NCBI GenBank assembly: GCA_003443635.1
Contig: CP031964.1
Coordinates: forward strand, 2,698,321 to 2,762,320
Direction: 5' to 3'
Length of the DNA: 64,000 nt
Origin: Flavobacteriaceae bacterium
Lineage (GTDB): Bacteria > Bacteroidota > Bacteroidia > Flavobacteriales > Flavobacteriaceae
In this document: piece after piece, positions 45,273 to 55,000 of the stretch
How the letters are laid out: each line of letters begins with the position of its first letter
Position numbering within the stretch: the stretch's first letter is position 1
Translations under genes and position numbers: made by a program
The notes under the pieces: generated by a model
Seen by the model: the letters and a program-made list of their open reading frames with translations, nothing else
What the model was told of the DNA's origin: nothing
Databases searched by the model: none

Positions 45273-45913
45273 TGCATTTTATACCTAAAAACCTAGATGA
45301 TTATGTTGTGACACATTCTGAAGACGAACCAGAATTACTACAACAACTAACTAGAGAAACCTATCAAAAAATATTACAACCTCGCATGCTTAGTGGGCAT
45401 TATCAAGGTCGTGTTTTAAGTATGATTTCTAAATTAATACATCCAAAAAACATCTTAGAAATTGGAACCTATACAGGTTATTCTGCATTATGCTTAGCAG
45501 AAGGTATCCAACATGATGGAGAGTTACACACCATTGATATTAATGAAGAATTAGTTGATTTTCAACGAAAATATTTTAATAAATCTGATTATGGTTCTCA
45601 AATTATTCAACATTTGGGAAATGCATTGGATATTATTCCTAACCTTGATATAACTTTCGATTTAATTTTTATTGATGCAGATAAGCCTAACTACCCTAAT
45701 TATTTTAATTGTATTATAGATAAACTTAATCCAAGTGGAATTATTTTATCTGACAATGTATTATGGAGTGGAAAAGTAGTTGAAGAAATAAACCCTGATG
45801 ATCTCTCTACAAAAGCTTTATTAGAATATAATAGTTTATTAAAAGAAGATACAAGGGTTGAAACAGTACTGCTACCTATACGTGATGGGTTGACAATTAG
45901 TAGAAAATACTAA
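45272..45913 (+). CDS. O-methyltransferase, catechol/caffeoyl-CoA type family
   Basis: This 213-residue class I methyltransferase has motif I ILEIGTYTGYSALCLAEG, the acidic ribose-binding ELHTIDINEEL, and the metal-binding IFIDADKPNYPNYF and SDNVLWSGKV of the family 3 O-methyltransferases. These act on catechol-like substrates with a divalent metal. Overlap with the ACMSD gene implies co-translation, which would fit a phenolic kynurenine metabolite as substrate. The same gene also sits near tatA in relatives without this cluster, so the link is not certain. Confidence 0.88.
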   Translation: MHFIPKNLDDYVVTHSEDEPELLQQLTRETYQKILQPRMLSGHYQGRVLSMISKLIHPKNILEIGTYTGYSALCLAEGIQHDGELHTIDINEELVDFQRKYFNKSDYGSQIIQHLGNALDIIPNLDITFDLIFIDADKPNYPNYFNCIIDKLNPSGIILSDNVLWSGKVVEEINPDDLSTKALLEYNSLLKEDTRVETVLLPIRDGLTISRKY

Positions 45914-46201
45914 TTATAATTTTCGTTTTACAGAACCAGTAAAATCTTCAAGACCATCTTTTACTTTATTAACTTCTTCATTAAGTTCTTTAGTAATTTC
46001 AGTATCTATACCATGCTTTTCAGCACTTTTAGTGATTTCTTGCTTAATATCGTTAGTTGCATCTTTAAGTGTACGCATTCCTTTACCTAATCCTCTTGCA
46101 ATCTCAGGGATTTTGTCTGCACCAAATACCATTACTACTATGAATAGTATAAATGTTATTTCTGCTCCGCTAATAAACAAAAAAGTTGCTTGTTGTATCA
46201 C
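45914..46201 (-). CDS. tatA: twin-arginine translocase subunit TatA/TatE
   Basis: This short protein (95 residues from the chosen start) has one N-terminal membrane helix (EITFILFIVVMVFGADKIPE), the FGxxxxP hinge and an amphipathic helix (IARGLGKGMRTLKDATNDI). It forms the pore of the Tat system for folded proteins. A longer frame starts with ATG at 46232-46234, but a perfect -7 box lies inside it, and the GTG at 46199-46201 begins 4 nt after that box. The GTG start gives VIQQATFLFISGAE, close to the usual TatA N-terminus. Confidence 0.88.
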   Translation of the reverse strand: MIQQATFLFISGAEITFILFIVVMVFGADKIPEIARGLGKGMRTLKDATNDIKQEITKSAEKHGIDTEITKELNEEVNKVKDGLEDFTGSVKRKL

Positions 46202-46205
46202 TTTG

Positions 46206-46213
46206 CAAATATA
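46206..46213 (-). promoter_or_regulatory. tatA -7 box, predicted leaderless GTG start
   Basis: On the minus strand TATATTTG is followed by CAAA and then the GTG start codon, the same 4-nt spacing as at tetR and pyrE. It decides the start of tatA. Confidence 0.65.
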
Positions 46214-46234
46214 GTGAGTAAGTTTTATACTCAT

Positions 46235-46266
46235 AAAAAAACCGGCTTTTTTTAAGCCGGTTTTTA
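46235..46266. terminator. intrinsic terminator after the M1 peptidase gene
   Basis: AAAAACCGGCTT, a short T loop and AAGCCGGTTTTT form a GC-rich stem with T runs in both directions. It ends the minus-strand transcript of the peptidase just upstream of the tatA promoter. Confidence 0.85.
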
Positions 46267-46289
46267 ATTACTTTAAGAAATTTTTTAAT

Positions 46290-48596
46290 TTAATTTCTTA
46301 CTCTATTTTTAAACTGATCAAATTGATCTTGCTTAATTTCTCTAGGCCAAGAATTGTTTGACGTATCAACATCTGCAGTTTCTTGATTAGGATCTACCTT
46401 AAAAGATACAATTTCTTTATCAGAAGCAATTGCTTTACTTACTTGGTTATCGTTAAGTCTCCATATTTGAGCAGGGTATGTTTCTGTTTTTGATGTTCCG
46501 TCTGCATATGTATATTCAACTATAATCGGCATTACCAATCCTCCTGGTTTTTGAAATGTAACATTATAAAAGTATTTAGGCTTATCTATTGCTTTACGTT
46601 GTTCAGCAGTAAAATTATCCATTAAATATTCTTTTAATGTTGCAGATTGTTTTGATGCTAAAGCACCTTTCATATTGTTTTTAAATTCATCACTTCCTTC
46701 TTCTACTAAATATACTAAAGGAGGTAAGTCACTTATATTAACATTTCTTTGTTTAGCTGCATTTTTCACAAACTCATTTGGTTCTGAAGATACGTGATAT
46801 TTTTTTACATCAGATATTGAAATATCTACATAGTCTGTGGTATAAAACCACCCTCTCCAATACCAATCTAAATCTACAGCAGAAGCATCTTCCATAGTTC
46901 TGAAGAAGTCTTCAGGTGTTGGATGTTTAAATTTCCAACGGTTAGCATATTCTCTAAACGAATAATCAAATAATTCACGCCCCATTACAGTTTCGCGAAG
47001 TATATTTAATGCAGTACCTGGTTTACCATAAGCATTATTACCAAATTGATATGTATTTATTCCTTTAGTCATAATAGGTGCTATAAAATCTTGATCACCA
47101 CCCATATAAGCAGTAATATTTCTAGCTGGTCCACGACGAGAAGGATATGTTTTATGTTCTTTAGACAATGCCGTTGGATTCCATTCTCCAAAATCTTGCT
47201 CTGCAACATATTGTACAAATGTATTAAGTCCTTCATCCATCCATGTCCATTGGCGTTCATCACTATTCACAATCATAGGAAAGAAATTGTGCCCTACTTC
47301 ATGAATAATAACACTAATCATCCCATATTTAACTCTATCACTATATGAACCATCTTTATTAGGACGGCCATGATTCCAACAAATCATAGGATATTCCATA
47401 CCTTGTTGTTTTGCATGTACAGAAATTGCTTTATGATAAGGGTAATCAAAAGTCATTCTAGAATAAGATTTAATTGTAGCCGCTACCGCTCTTGTTGACC
47501 ATTCTTCCCATAAAGGATTTCCTTCTTTAGAGTAAAGAGATACAGCCATAACATCTTTATTTCCAACTTTTACAGCCATCATATCCCAAATGTATTTTCT
47601 TGAAGTTGCAAATCCAAAATCACGTACATTCTCAGCATATAATTTCCAAGTTTTAGTATCTGTACTCTTTTTCTTTTCGGCTGCTTCAGCTTCTTTTTGA
47701 GTAACTATAACTACTGGCTTATCGTATGACTTTTTTGCTTTCTCATAGCGTTTCATCATATCTTTAGAAAACACTTCAGATCTATTCGTTAATCTACCTG
47801 TACCGTCTAATTTATGATCAGCTGGCACTGTAATATTAACTTCAAAATTTCCAAATGGTAACGCAAATTCATCGCGTCCAAAAAATTGTGAATTTTGCCA
47901 TCCTTCTACATCATTATATACTGCCATTCTCGGATAAAACTGTGCGATAACATAATTTCTATTATCTGTGTCGGGAAAATATTCATATCCGGAACGTCCT
48001 CTTCCATCTACGTGATCATTAATATTATACCACCATTTAATTGAGAAAGAAAACTTATCACCAGTGCTCATTGCTTTTGGCAATTCTACACGCATCATTG
48101 TACCATTAATTAAATGCGGTAATGCATTTCCATTTGTATCTTTAACTTCTTGAATATTAAACCCACCATCAAAACGCTCTTTCAAAAATGTATTTGCAAA
48201 TCCTCGTGGTGATACAGCTGGGCCTACTCCACTACTTTCAATTAAAGGTGTTTTAGAATCTTTAGCTCTCATATTTTGATCTAACTGTACCCATAAATAT
48301 GTTAGCTGATCTGGAGAATTATTGGTATAAGTAATTGTTTCAAATCCTGAGATTTTTGCATTTACATCATCAAGAGTGATGTCCATCTTATAATCTGCTT
48401 GTTGTTGATAATATGCAGGTCCTGGAGCTCCAGATCCAGTTCTAAACATATTAGGAGTTGAAAACTCATCATACAACTGTTTAAATTTGTTATTGTTTGT
48501 ATGGCCTGGGCCACGCTCTGGTTGTGTTTGATTCTGTGCAAATGCATTAACAGAAAGAAATACAACAGAAATAAATAAATACTGAAGTTTTTTCAT
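46290..48596 (-). CDS. M1 family metallopeptidase, exported
   Basis: This 768-residue aminopeptidase-type enzyme has a signal peptide (cleavage near NAFAQ). Zinc ligands are His 432 and His 436 of HEVGH and Glu 455 in WMDEG, with the usual HExxH-18-E spacing. The aminopeptidase exopeptidase motif reads QGMEYP (GxMEN family). An N-terminal beta domain precedes the catalytic part. It probably trims peptides in the periplasm or outside the cell. It is the first of a minus-strand series with DUF6702 and two regulatory-domain proteins upstream, an arrangement conserved in Flavobacteriia. Confidence 0.95.
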   Translation of the reverse strand: MKKLQYLFISVVFLSVNAFAQNQTQPERGPGHTNNNKFKQLYDEFSTPNMFRTGSGAPGPAYYQQQADYKMDITLDDVNAKISGFETITYTNNSPDQLTYLWVQLDQNMRAKDSKTPLIESSGVGPAVSPRGFANTFLKERFDGGFNIQEVKDTNGNALPHLINGTMMRVELPKAMSTGDKFSFSIKWWYNINDHVDGRGRSGYEYFPDTDNRNYVIAQFYPRMAVYNDVEGWQNSQFFGRDEFALPFGNFEVNITVPADHKLDGTGRLTNRSEVFSKDMMKRYEKAKKSYDKPVVIVTQKEAEAAEKKKSTDTKTWKLYAENVRDFGFATSRKYIWDMMAVKVGNKDVMAVSLYSKEGNPLWEEWSTRAVAATIKSYSRMTFDYPYHKAISVHAKQQGMEYPMICWNHGRPNKDGSYSDRVKYGMISVIIHEVGHNFFPMIVNSDERQWTWMDEGLNTFVQYVAEQDFGEWNPTALSKEHKTYPSRRGPARNITAYMGGDQDFIAPIMTKGINTYQFGNNAYGKPGTALNILRETVMGRELFDYSFREYANRWKFKHPTPEDFFRTMEDASAVDLDWYWRGWFYTTDYVDISISDVKKYHVSSEPNEFVKNAAKQRNVNISDLPPLVYLVEEGSDEFKNNMKGALASKQSATLKEYLMDNFTAEQRKAIDKPKYFYNVTFQKPGGLVMPIIVEYTYADGTSKTETYPAQIWRLNDNQVSKAIASDKEIVSFKVDPNQETADVDTSNNSWPREIKQDQFDQFKNRVRN

Positions 48597-48659
48597 TGCT
48601 TATATTAATTACTAAATTTAAGCACGGAAAATAATAAATTTTAACAAGTATTAAGAGTT

Positions 48660-49163
48660 TTAATCGAACTTTAACACGCCTTTATCATTAGTAGGTATAA
48701 GGATAAAACTCTTATTTTTAGAATAAATTTTTGTTCTAACTATGTTTTGTTGTTCTTCAAATAAATCAAACAAAACTTTATTGGTAATTTCTAAGGAATT
48801 TATTTTAGTTACATTCTCAATTTCTAAATAAAAGTAAACAATATCATCTTCGTATTCTTTTCCTAAAAATTTAAAATCTATTGATTCTCCATTCAATTTT
48901 ACAATAATCTTATCTGTAATATATTTTTTAGAATAAACATCTACTTCTTTAGATTCGTTTGGAATATTTAAAGTAATATTTTCATCATAACGTTCTCTTA
49001 AAAGTTGCTCAAAATCATCAATAAACACACGCATTATAAATTGAAGAGATTTTTGTTCTTCCTTATATTCAACTTTTGTAACACTTACATAAAATTTATG
49101 TACAGATGTAGCCAGAAATAATGGCATTATTAAAATTACAATCAGTTTTATAGGCAATCGCAT
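48660..49163 (-). CDS. DUF6702 family protein
   Basis: This 167-residue protein has an N-terminal hydrophobic signal or anchor, then a beta-rich domain. Its start HKFYVSVTKVEYKEEQKSLQ and central VFIDDFEQLLRERY are typical of the DUF6702 family. No catalytic motif is visible. It lies between the M1 metallopeptidase gene (63 bp downstream) and two carboxypeptidase-like regulatory domain genes. It is likely periplasmic; a helper role to the peptidase is a guess from constant neighbourhood. Confidence 0.78.
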   Translation of the reverse strand: MRLPIKLIVILIMPLFLATSVHKFYVSVTKVEYKEEQKSLQFIMRVFIDDFEQLLRERYDENITLNIPNESKEVDVYSKKYITDKIIVKLNGESIDFKFLGKEYEDDIVYFYLEIENVTKINSLEITNKVLFDLFEEQQNIVRTKIYSKNKSFILIPTNDKGVLKFD

Positions 49164-49226
49164 ATTTTAAAATATTTTTTAGCAAATGTAATTATTTTGA
49201 ATCTTCAAAACGTATACCAAATTAAC

Positions 49227-50033
49227 TTAATCTTTATTTGAAGCTAGATTATTTTTATATATGATAAGTTTTTCTTGTAAAAATTTTAAAGCTTCAAAAT
49301 CATTACTTCCACATCTTCTTAAAAAATCTTTATCTTCTGAACAAAAATAAAAAAAATCTGTACGATGCTTTTTATCCAGAGCATTAGTATTAAAAAATAT
49401 TTCTGACAATTCTTCTTTTATTCTATTAATAAGGTTTGTGCGTCTCTCTAAATCAACATTTCTCTTTAATTTTTTTGTTCTACCAGATACTGCATTTAAT
49501 ATTTTATTTAAATTAAGTGCACCACCTGCTCCTAAACCATTAGTAGACACATCAGAGATCCAACCGCCTCCGTCTGCATCAAACAATTCCCTTTCTGCTA
49601 ATGTTTTTTTAGGTCCTGTATAACCTGGAATACCTAAATCGTAAAAATCTAAAGGTCGTTCAGCATCTGAATTAGCTATATCGGAATTTAAATTACCCGT
49701 TAATATTTTTCCAACAAGCACTTCATTTAATTGATTAATAGCTTCATTTAAATACACATTTATTCTTTTATTTTTAAAATCTTCAAAAGAAACTATAATG
49801 GTTTTTGTTTCATATAAAATAGAAGAAACTTGAATAGTATCTAGAGCTTTAGCAGATATTGTAAACACGCCCTCTGCATTTGTAGTTGCATAAGTTTTTG
49901 AGGACTTGTTTATAACATGAATCCCTTCTAAACTACTGTTCCCAAAAACAATCCCTTTAATCTGAGTTGTTTGTGCTTTTAATATAAATGATAATAACCC
50001 AAAAAATAAAATTAAGCACTTAGTTTTTAACAT
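49227..50033 (-). CDS. carboxypeptidase-like regulatory domain protein A
   Basis: This 268-residue protein has a signal peptide and an N-terminal CarboxypepD_reg-like beta-sandwich. Within it, IKGIVFGNSSLEGIHVINKS is the opening strand pair and YATTNAEGVFTISAKALDTI the second hairpin. The remaining 150 residues are helical. It carries GNLNSDIANSDAERPLDFYD, which is also seen in altered form in the next gene. There is no TonB plug or barrel, so it is a free-standing member. It overlaps its paralogue by 14 nt. Confidence 0.85.
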   Translation of the reverse strand: MLKTKCLILFFGLLSFILKAQTTQIKGIVFGNSSLEGIHVINKSSKTYATTNAEGVFTISAKALDTIQVSSILYETKTIIVSFEDFKNKRINVYLNEAINQLNEVLVGKILTGNLNSDIANSDAERPLDFYDLGIPGYTGPKKTLAERELFDADGGGWISDVSTNGLGAGGALNLNKILNAVSGRTKKLKRNVDLERRTNLINRIKEELSEIFFNTNALDKKHRTDFFYFCSEDKDFLRRCGSNDFEALKFLQEKLIIYKNNLASNKD

Positions 50034-50835
50034 TCTTTATTTTTTGAAAAGCATTGCGTTGTTTTAGAATAAAATCTAAAAAATCAAACTCTCTTTTATC
50101 GTTAAGTAATGATTTATCAAATCCATTCAACTCAACAAAATAAACAAAAGATGAAACTTCGTTTTTAGAAATACCAACAGTATTTATATAGAAATCTTCA
50201 GTGTATTTTTTATTAAGAAGGCGATTTTTTAAAGTTTCTTTATTTTGATCATTCTTAACCTCAGTATCATTATCTTTATTTTTTGATTTTAAAAATAATC
50301 CTACTAAACCTATTACATCTACTCCATTTATATACTCTCTTCCATATACTTCTGTATTTCGTACAGCATCTTTATTATCTTCTAAAAATTCAAACTCATC
50401 AAGATTTGCTAATCCAAAATATAAGGCATCATAATTAGGGTTTAGTATTTTTGCATTTGCAATATCTTCGTTAATATTACCTGAGAGCCCGAAAGGCAAG
50501 ATTACAACTTCAGGTAGATCGTTAACCTGTTCTATCAATACAATTGTAACTGATTTAGATTTTAGAATTTTTTCATCTATAGTAAGTGTTATTTTTTGAA
50601 ATTGTAATGCAGAAATTTCTAATATGTCGTTTAAATATACTTTAATAGTAAACTTTCCTTCATTATCAGATATACTACCACTACTAGCAGTTGTATTAAA
50701 TATTGTTACGCCTTCTACGTCTAGACTATCTACTATTATTTGTCCAGAAATTTCAATACGCTCTTTATTTTGAGAAAAAGAAACTATACAAAATATAAAA
50801 AAGAGATAGGTAATGTATTTAAATTTCATAAGCAT
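50020..50835 (-). CDS. carboxypeptidase-like regulatory domain protein B
   Basis: This 271-residue paralogue of the next gene has a signal peptide, then ISGQIIVDSLDVEGVTIFNT and GSISDNEGKFTIKVYLNDIL of the CarboxypepD_reg sandwich. GNINEDIANAKILNPNYDAL parallels GNLNSDIANSDAERPLDFYD in the partner. Tandem position, equal length and matching motifs point to a local duplication. The 14-nt overlap means coupled translation and possibly a heteromeric complex in the periplasm. The function is unknown. Confidence 0.85.
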   Translation of the reverse strand: MLMKFKYITYLFFIFCIVSFSQNKERIEISGQIIVDSLDVEGVTIFNTTASSGSISDNEGKFTIKVYLNDILEISALQFQKITLTIDEKILKSKSVTIVLIEQVNDLPEVVILPFGLSGNINEDIANAKILNPNYDALYFGLANLDEFEFLEDNKDAVRNTEVYGREYINGVDVIGLVGLFLKSKNKDNDTEVKNDQNKETLKNRLLNKKYTEDFYINTVGISKNEVSSFVYFVELNGFDKSLLNDKREFDFLDFILKQRNAFQKIKNVKN

Positions 50836-51011
50836 AAAGAAAGTTATTACTGATCATAATAAAATGTCAACATCATTTAATTTTTTGTTAAATCAGCTAT
50901 TTATCTAAATTTACAAAAAAATAAATTTGCAAACTTATGTTTCACAAATTTTAACTAAAATTGATTTCAAAGAACAAAAGCTAATCATATTTTATTGATA
51001 AAATATTATAA

Positions 51012-51719
51012 ATGAAAGATATTATTATTGCTAGTACATCCACCGTTCATAATAGTGAATTTTTAGAGTATCTTTTAGAAGATCTAAAAATTCATTTTAA
51101 AAACACCAATACTATTTTATTTATACCCTATGCAAGACCAAGTGGAATATCTCACGACGATTATACAAAAAAAGTTAAAATTGCATTTTCTAAAATTGGA
51201 AAAGATATTGTTGGTATTCATCAGTTCGATGACCCTGTAAAGGCAATCTCTCAAGCAAAAGGTATATTCGTTGGTGGAGGTAATACTTTTGTTTTAGTAA
51301 ATCAATTATATAAAAACAATTTAATGTCCATACTCAATAAAGTAGTTACAAATGGAACACCATATCTGGGTACTAGTGCGGGAAGTAATATTTGTGGCCT
51401 TACTTTGAATACAACCAATGACATGCCTATAATTTATCCTCCAAGTTTTAAAACTCTTTCTTTAGTACCATTTAATATTAACCCACATTATTTAGATCCT
51501 GATCCAAAAAGTAAACATATGGGAGAAACTCGAGAAACTCGAATAAAAGAATTTCATAATTTTAATACTCAGCCAGTAATTGGCCTTCGAGAAGGGAGTT
51601 ACTTATTAGTGAAAGGAAATAAAATTATACTAAAAGGAAAATTAACTGCAAGGATTTTTGAATTAAATAAATCGCCTTACGAATTAGAGACTAATTCTAA
51701 TTTATCTTTTCTAAATTAA
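51012..51719 (+). CDS. pepE: peptidase E (alpha-aspartyl dipeptidase)
   Basis: This 235-residue S51 serine peptidase cleaves Asp-X dipeptides. It has the GGGNTFVLVNQL stretch, the nucleophile elbow GTSAGSNI with the catalytic Ser, TNDMPIIYPPSF and the late NPHYLDPDPKSKHMGETR region with the catalytic His. There is no signal peptide, so it is cytoplasmic. It is divergent from the regulatory-domain genes and 320 bp ahead of the first collagen-like gene. Confidence 0.94.
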   Translation: MKDIIIASTSTVHNSEFLEYLLEDLKIHFKNTNTILFIPYARPSGISHDDYTKKVKIAFSKIGKDIVGIHQFDDPVKAISQAKGIFVGGGNTFVLVNQLYKNNLMSILNKVVTNGTPYLGTSAGSNICGLTLNTTNDMPIIYPPSFKTLSLVPFNINPHYLDPDPKSKHMGETRETRIKEFHNFNTQPVIGLREGSYLLVKGNKIILKGKLTARIFELNKSPYELETNSNLSFLN

Positions 51720-52041
51720 AATAATTCACTCTTTAAGATTTTAAATTATAAGTTATTTTTATATCTAAAAATCAAATAGTTACAATAAAATCATTTCATT
51801 TTCTGAATTGCGTTTCAAGAATTTATAAGTTTCTATTTTTGATTGAATAATGTTTATATTTCTGTAATTAATAGTCAAATTAAGATTACAGTTAAACGTT
51901 AAATTTTGTATTTTATCGTAAAAAATTACATTTAATCGATAATATATACATATATTTGCCTCAGATCAATCAACCATAATCTAAAAAACAAAATCAATAT
52001 AGTACAGATGTAAAAAATAAAATATAGAAAACCCTACAATT
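51720..52041 (+). promoter_or_regulatory. promoter and 5' leader of collagen-like gene 1 (duplicated segment)
   Basis: From about 51827 to the ATG the sequence is nearly the same as 56321-56537 ahead of gene 2. It holds TTATCG (51913-51918) and CGATAA (51937-51942) as a dyad, then the -7 box TATATTTG (51951-51958) and a leader of about 80 nt ending in GAAAACCCTACAATT. No -33 TTTG at normal spacing is seen, which suggests an activator. The first 100 bp after pepE hold nothing I recognise. Confidence 0.6.
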
Positions 52042-55000
52042 ATGAAACAGAAAATTGCGCTAATTCTAATCATAGTATTAAGTATTTGTGCCTCTAATGC
52101 ACAAGTAAAAATAGGAGATAACCCCAATACAATAAACTCCTCTTCCCTATTAGAACTCCAGAGTTCAGATAAAGTTTTAGTAGTTACAAGAATTTCTAAT
52201 GTAGAAATGAATGCACTCGCTCCTCTAAACGGTGCTCTTGTGTATAATACCGATGAAAATTGTTTATTTCAATTTAGCAACAATTCTTGGGTTAGTTTAT
52301 GTGTAGACGTTATGTCTGGAGAAACCATTACATCTTTAATGGATAATAATGATGGTACTATAAGCTACACAAACGAATCTAACACACTTACAATAATAAA
52401 TAAAGCTGTTTTAACAGATAATACAGATGGCACATTTACTTTTGATAATGGAAATGGGTCACCTATAACATTTAATGGTTCGCAAACCATTCTTACTGGA
52501 ACTGGTATAACTACTATTACAGGTACTGGGACTACTATTGATCCTTATATTATTACTAGCACTGAAGTAGATGGCTCTCTTACTAATGAACTACAAACCA
52601 TTTCTATTAATGGTCAAGATCTAACTTTAAGTAATGGAGGTGGAACAATAACCATCCCTACTTCAGTTGGACCTCAGGGGCCTATTGGATTAACCGGGGC
52701 TACTGGACCACAAGGACCTGCTGGGAACGATGGGGCTGATGGCGCTGACGGAGCAGTTGGACCTCAGGGACCTATCGGATTAACTGGTGCTACTGGACCG
52801 CAAGGGCCTGCTGGGAACGATGGGGCTGATGGCGCTGACGGAGCAGTTGGACCTCAGGGACCTATTGGATTAACTGGTGCTACTGGACCGCAAGGGCCTG
52901 CTGGGAACGATGGGGCTGATGGCGCTGACGGAGCAGTTGGACCTCAGGGACCTATTGGATTAACTGGTGCTACTGGACCGCAAGGGCCTGCTGGGAACGA
53001 TGGGGCTGATGGCGCTGACGGAGCAGTTGGACCTCAGGGACCTATTGGATTAACTGGTGCTACTGGACCACAAGGGCCTGATGGTAACGATGGGGCTGAT
53101 GGCTCTGACGGAGCAGTTGGACCTCAGGGACCTATTGGATTAACTGGTGCTACTGGACCGCAAGGGCCTGCTGGGAACGATGGGGCTGATGGCGCTGACG
53201 GAGCAGTTGGACCTCAGGGACCTATTGGATTAACTGGTGCTACTGGACCGCAAGGGCCTGCTGGGAACGATGGGGCTGATGGCGCTGACGGAGCAGTTGG
53301 ACCTCAGGGACCTATTGGATTAACTGGTGCTACTGGACCGCAAGGGCCTGCTGGGAACGATGGGGCTGATGGCGCTGACGGAGCAGTTGGACCTCAGGGA
53401 CCTATTGGATTAACTGGTGCTACTGGACCGCAAGGACCTGCTGGGAACGATGGGGCTGATGGCGCTGACGGAGCAGTTGGACCTCAGGGACCTATTGGAT
53501 TAACTGGTGCTACTGGACCGCAAGGGCCTGCTGGGAACGATGGGGCTGATGGCGCTGACGGAGCAGTTGGACCTCAGGGACCTATCGGATTAACTGGTGC
53601 TACTGGACCGCAAGGGCCTGCTGGGAATGATGGTGCCGATGGTGCTGACGGAGCAGTTGGACCTCAGGGACCTATTGGATTAACTGGTGCTACTGGACCG
53701 CAAGGGCCTGCTGGGAACGATGGGGCTGATGGCGCTGACGGAGCAGTTGGACCTCAGGGACCTATTGGATTAACTGGTGCTACTGGACCGCAAGGGCCTG
53801 CTGGGAACGATGGGGCTGATGGCGCTGACGGAGCAGTTGGACCTCAGGGACCTATTGGATTAACTGGTGCTACTGGACCGCAAGGGCCTGCTGGGAATGA
53901 TGGTGCCGATGGTGCTGACGGAGCAGTTGGACCTCAGGGACCTATTGGATTAACTGGTGCTACTGGACCACAAGGGCCTGATGGTAACGATGGGGCTGAT
54001 GGTGCTGACGGAGCAGTTGGACCTCAGGGACCTATTGGATTAACCGGTGCTACTGGACCACAAGGACCTGCTGGTAACGATGGGGCTGATGGCGCTGACG
54101 GAGCAGTTGGACCTCAGGGACCTATTGGATTAACTGGTGCTACTGGACCACAAGGGCCTGCTGGGAACGATGGGGCTGATGGCGCTGACGGAGCAGTTGG
54201 ACCTCAGGGACCTATTGGATTAACTGGTGCTACTGGACCGCAAGGGCCTGCTGGGAATGATGGTGCCGATGGTGCTGACGGAGCAGTTGGACCTCAGGGA
54301 CCTATTGGATTAACTGGTGCTACTGGACCACAAGGGCCTGATGGTAACGATGGGGCTGATGGTGCTGACGGAGCAGTTGGACCTCAGGGACCTATTGGAT
54401 TAACCGGTGCTACTGGACCACAAGGACCTGCTGGTAACGATGGGGCTGATGGCGCTGACGGAGCAGTTGGACCTCAGGGACCTATTGGATTAACTGGTGC
54501 TACTGGACCACAAGGGCCTGATGGTAACGATGGGGCTGATGGCGCTGACGGAGCAGTTGGACCTCAGGGACCACAAGGAATACAAGGACCTATTGGACCA
54601 CAAGGGCCTGCTGGGAATGATGGTGTAGATGGGGTTACACCCACAATCACAACAACAGCAATACAGGTAGATCAATCTTTTTTAGCCAAAGCGAATGTAA
54701 CTGGGGATTCAAATCAACCAAATCAAATTTTGACTTTAGGAAGTGTACGTACAGATACTGGATGGAGCATAACAGGAAATCAGGCAATATTTTCAGATAC
54801 CGCAGATTATGTAAAAATTGATGCTATGGCATATATGCAACAAAATATAAATAATACGTTCGCAAGAATAAACCCTGAATTAGAATTATTAAAAAATGGA
54901 ACTGTGGTAGCTAGAAGCGCATCAGCTTATCAACGTCATGCGGGAGGTCACGATTCAAGTAGTAATACCATCTCGTATGTAGATCACAATCCAGTTTCAG

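Noticed and set aside
46202..46234. ATG start of tatA, 11 codons upstream
   Set aside because: A perfect -7 box lies within these codons and the GTG downstream gives a more typical TatA N-terminus.
47046..47348. Plus-strand frame of 100 codons inside the M1 peptidase gene
   Set aside because: It is antisense to the zinc-site coding region, with no promoter or family match.
54490..54675. Open frames on the minus strand inside the collagen-like repeats (also 59004-59186)
   Set aside because: They arise from the GC-rich coding repeat read backwards and have no start signals or known composition.
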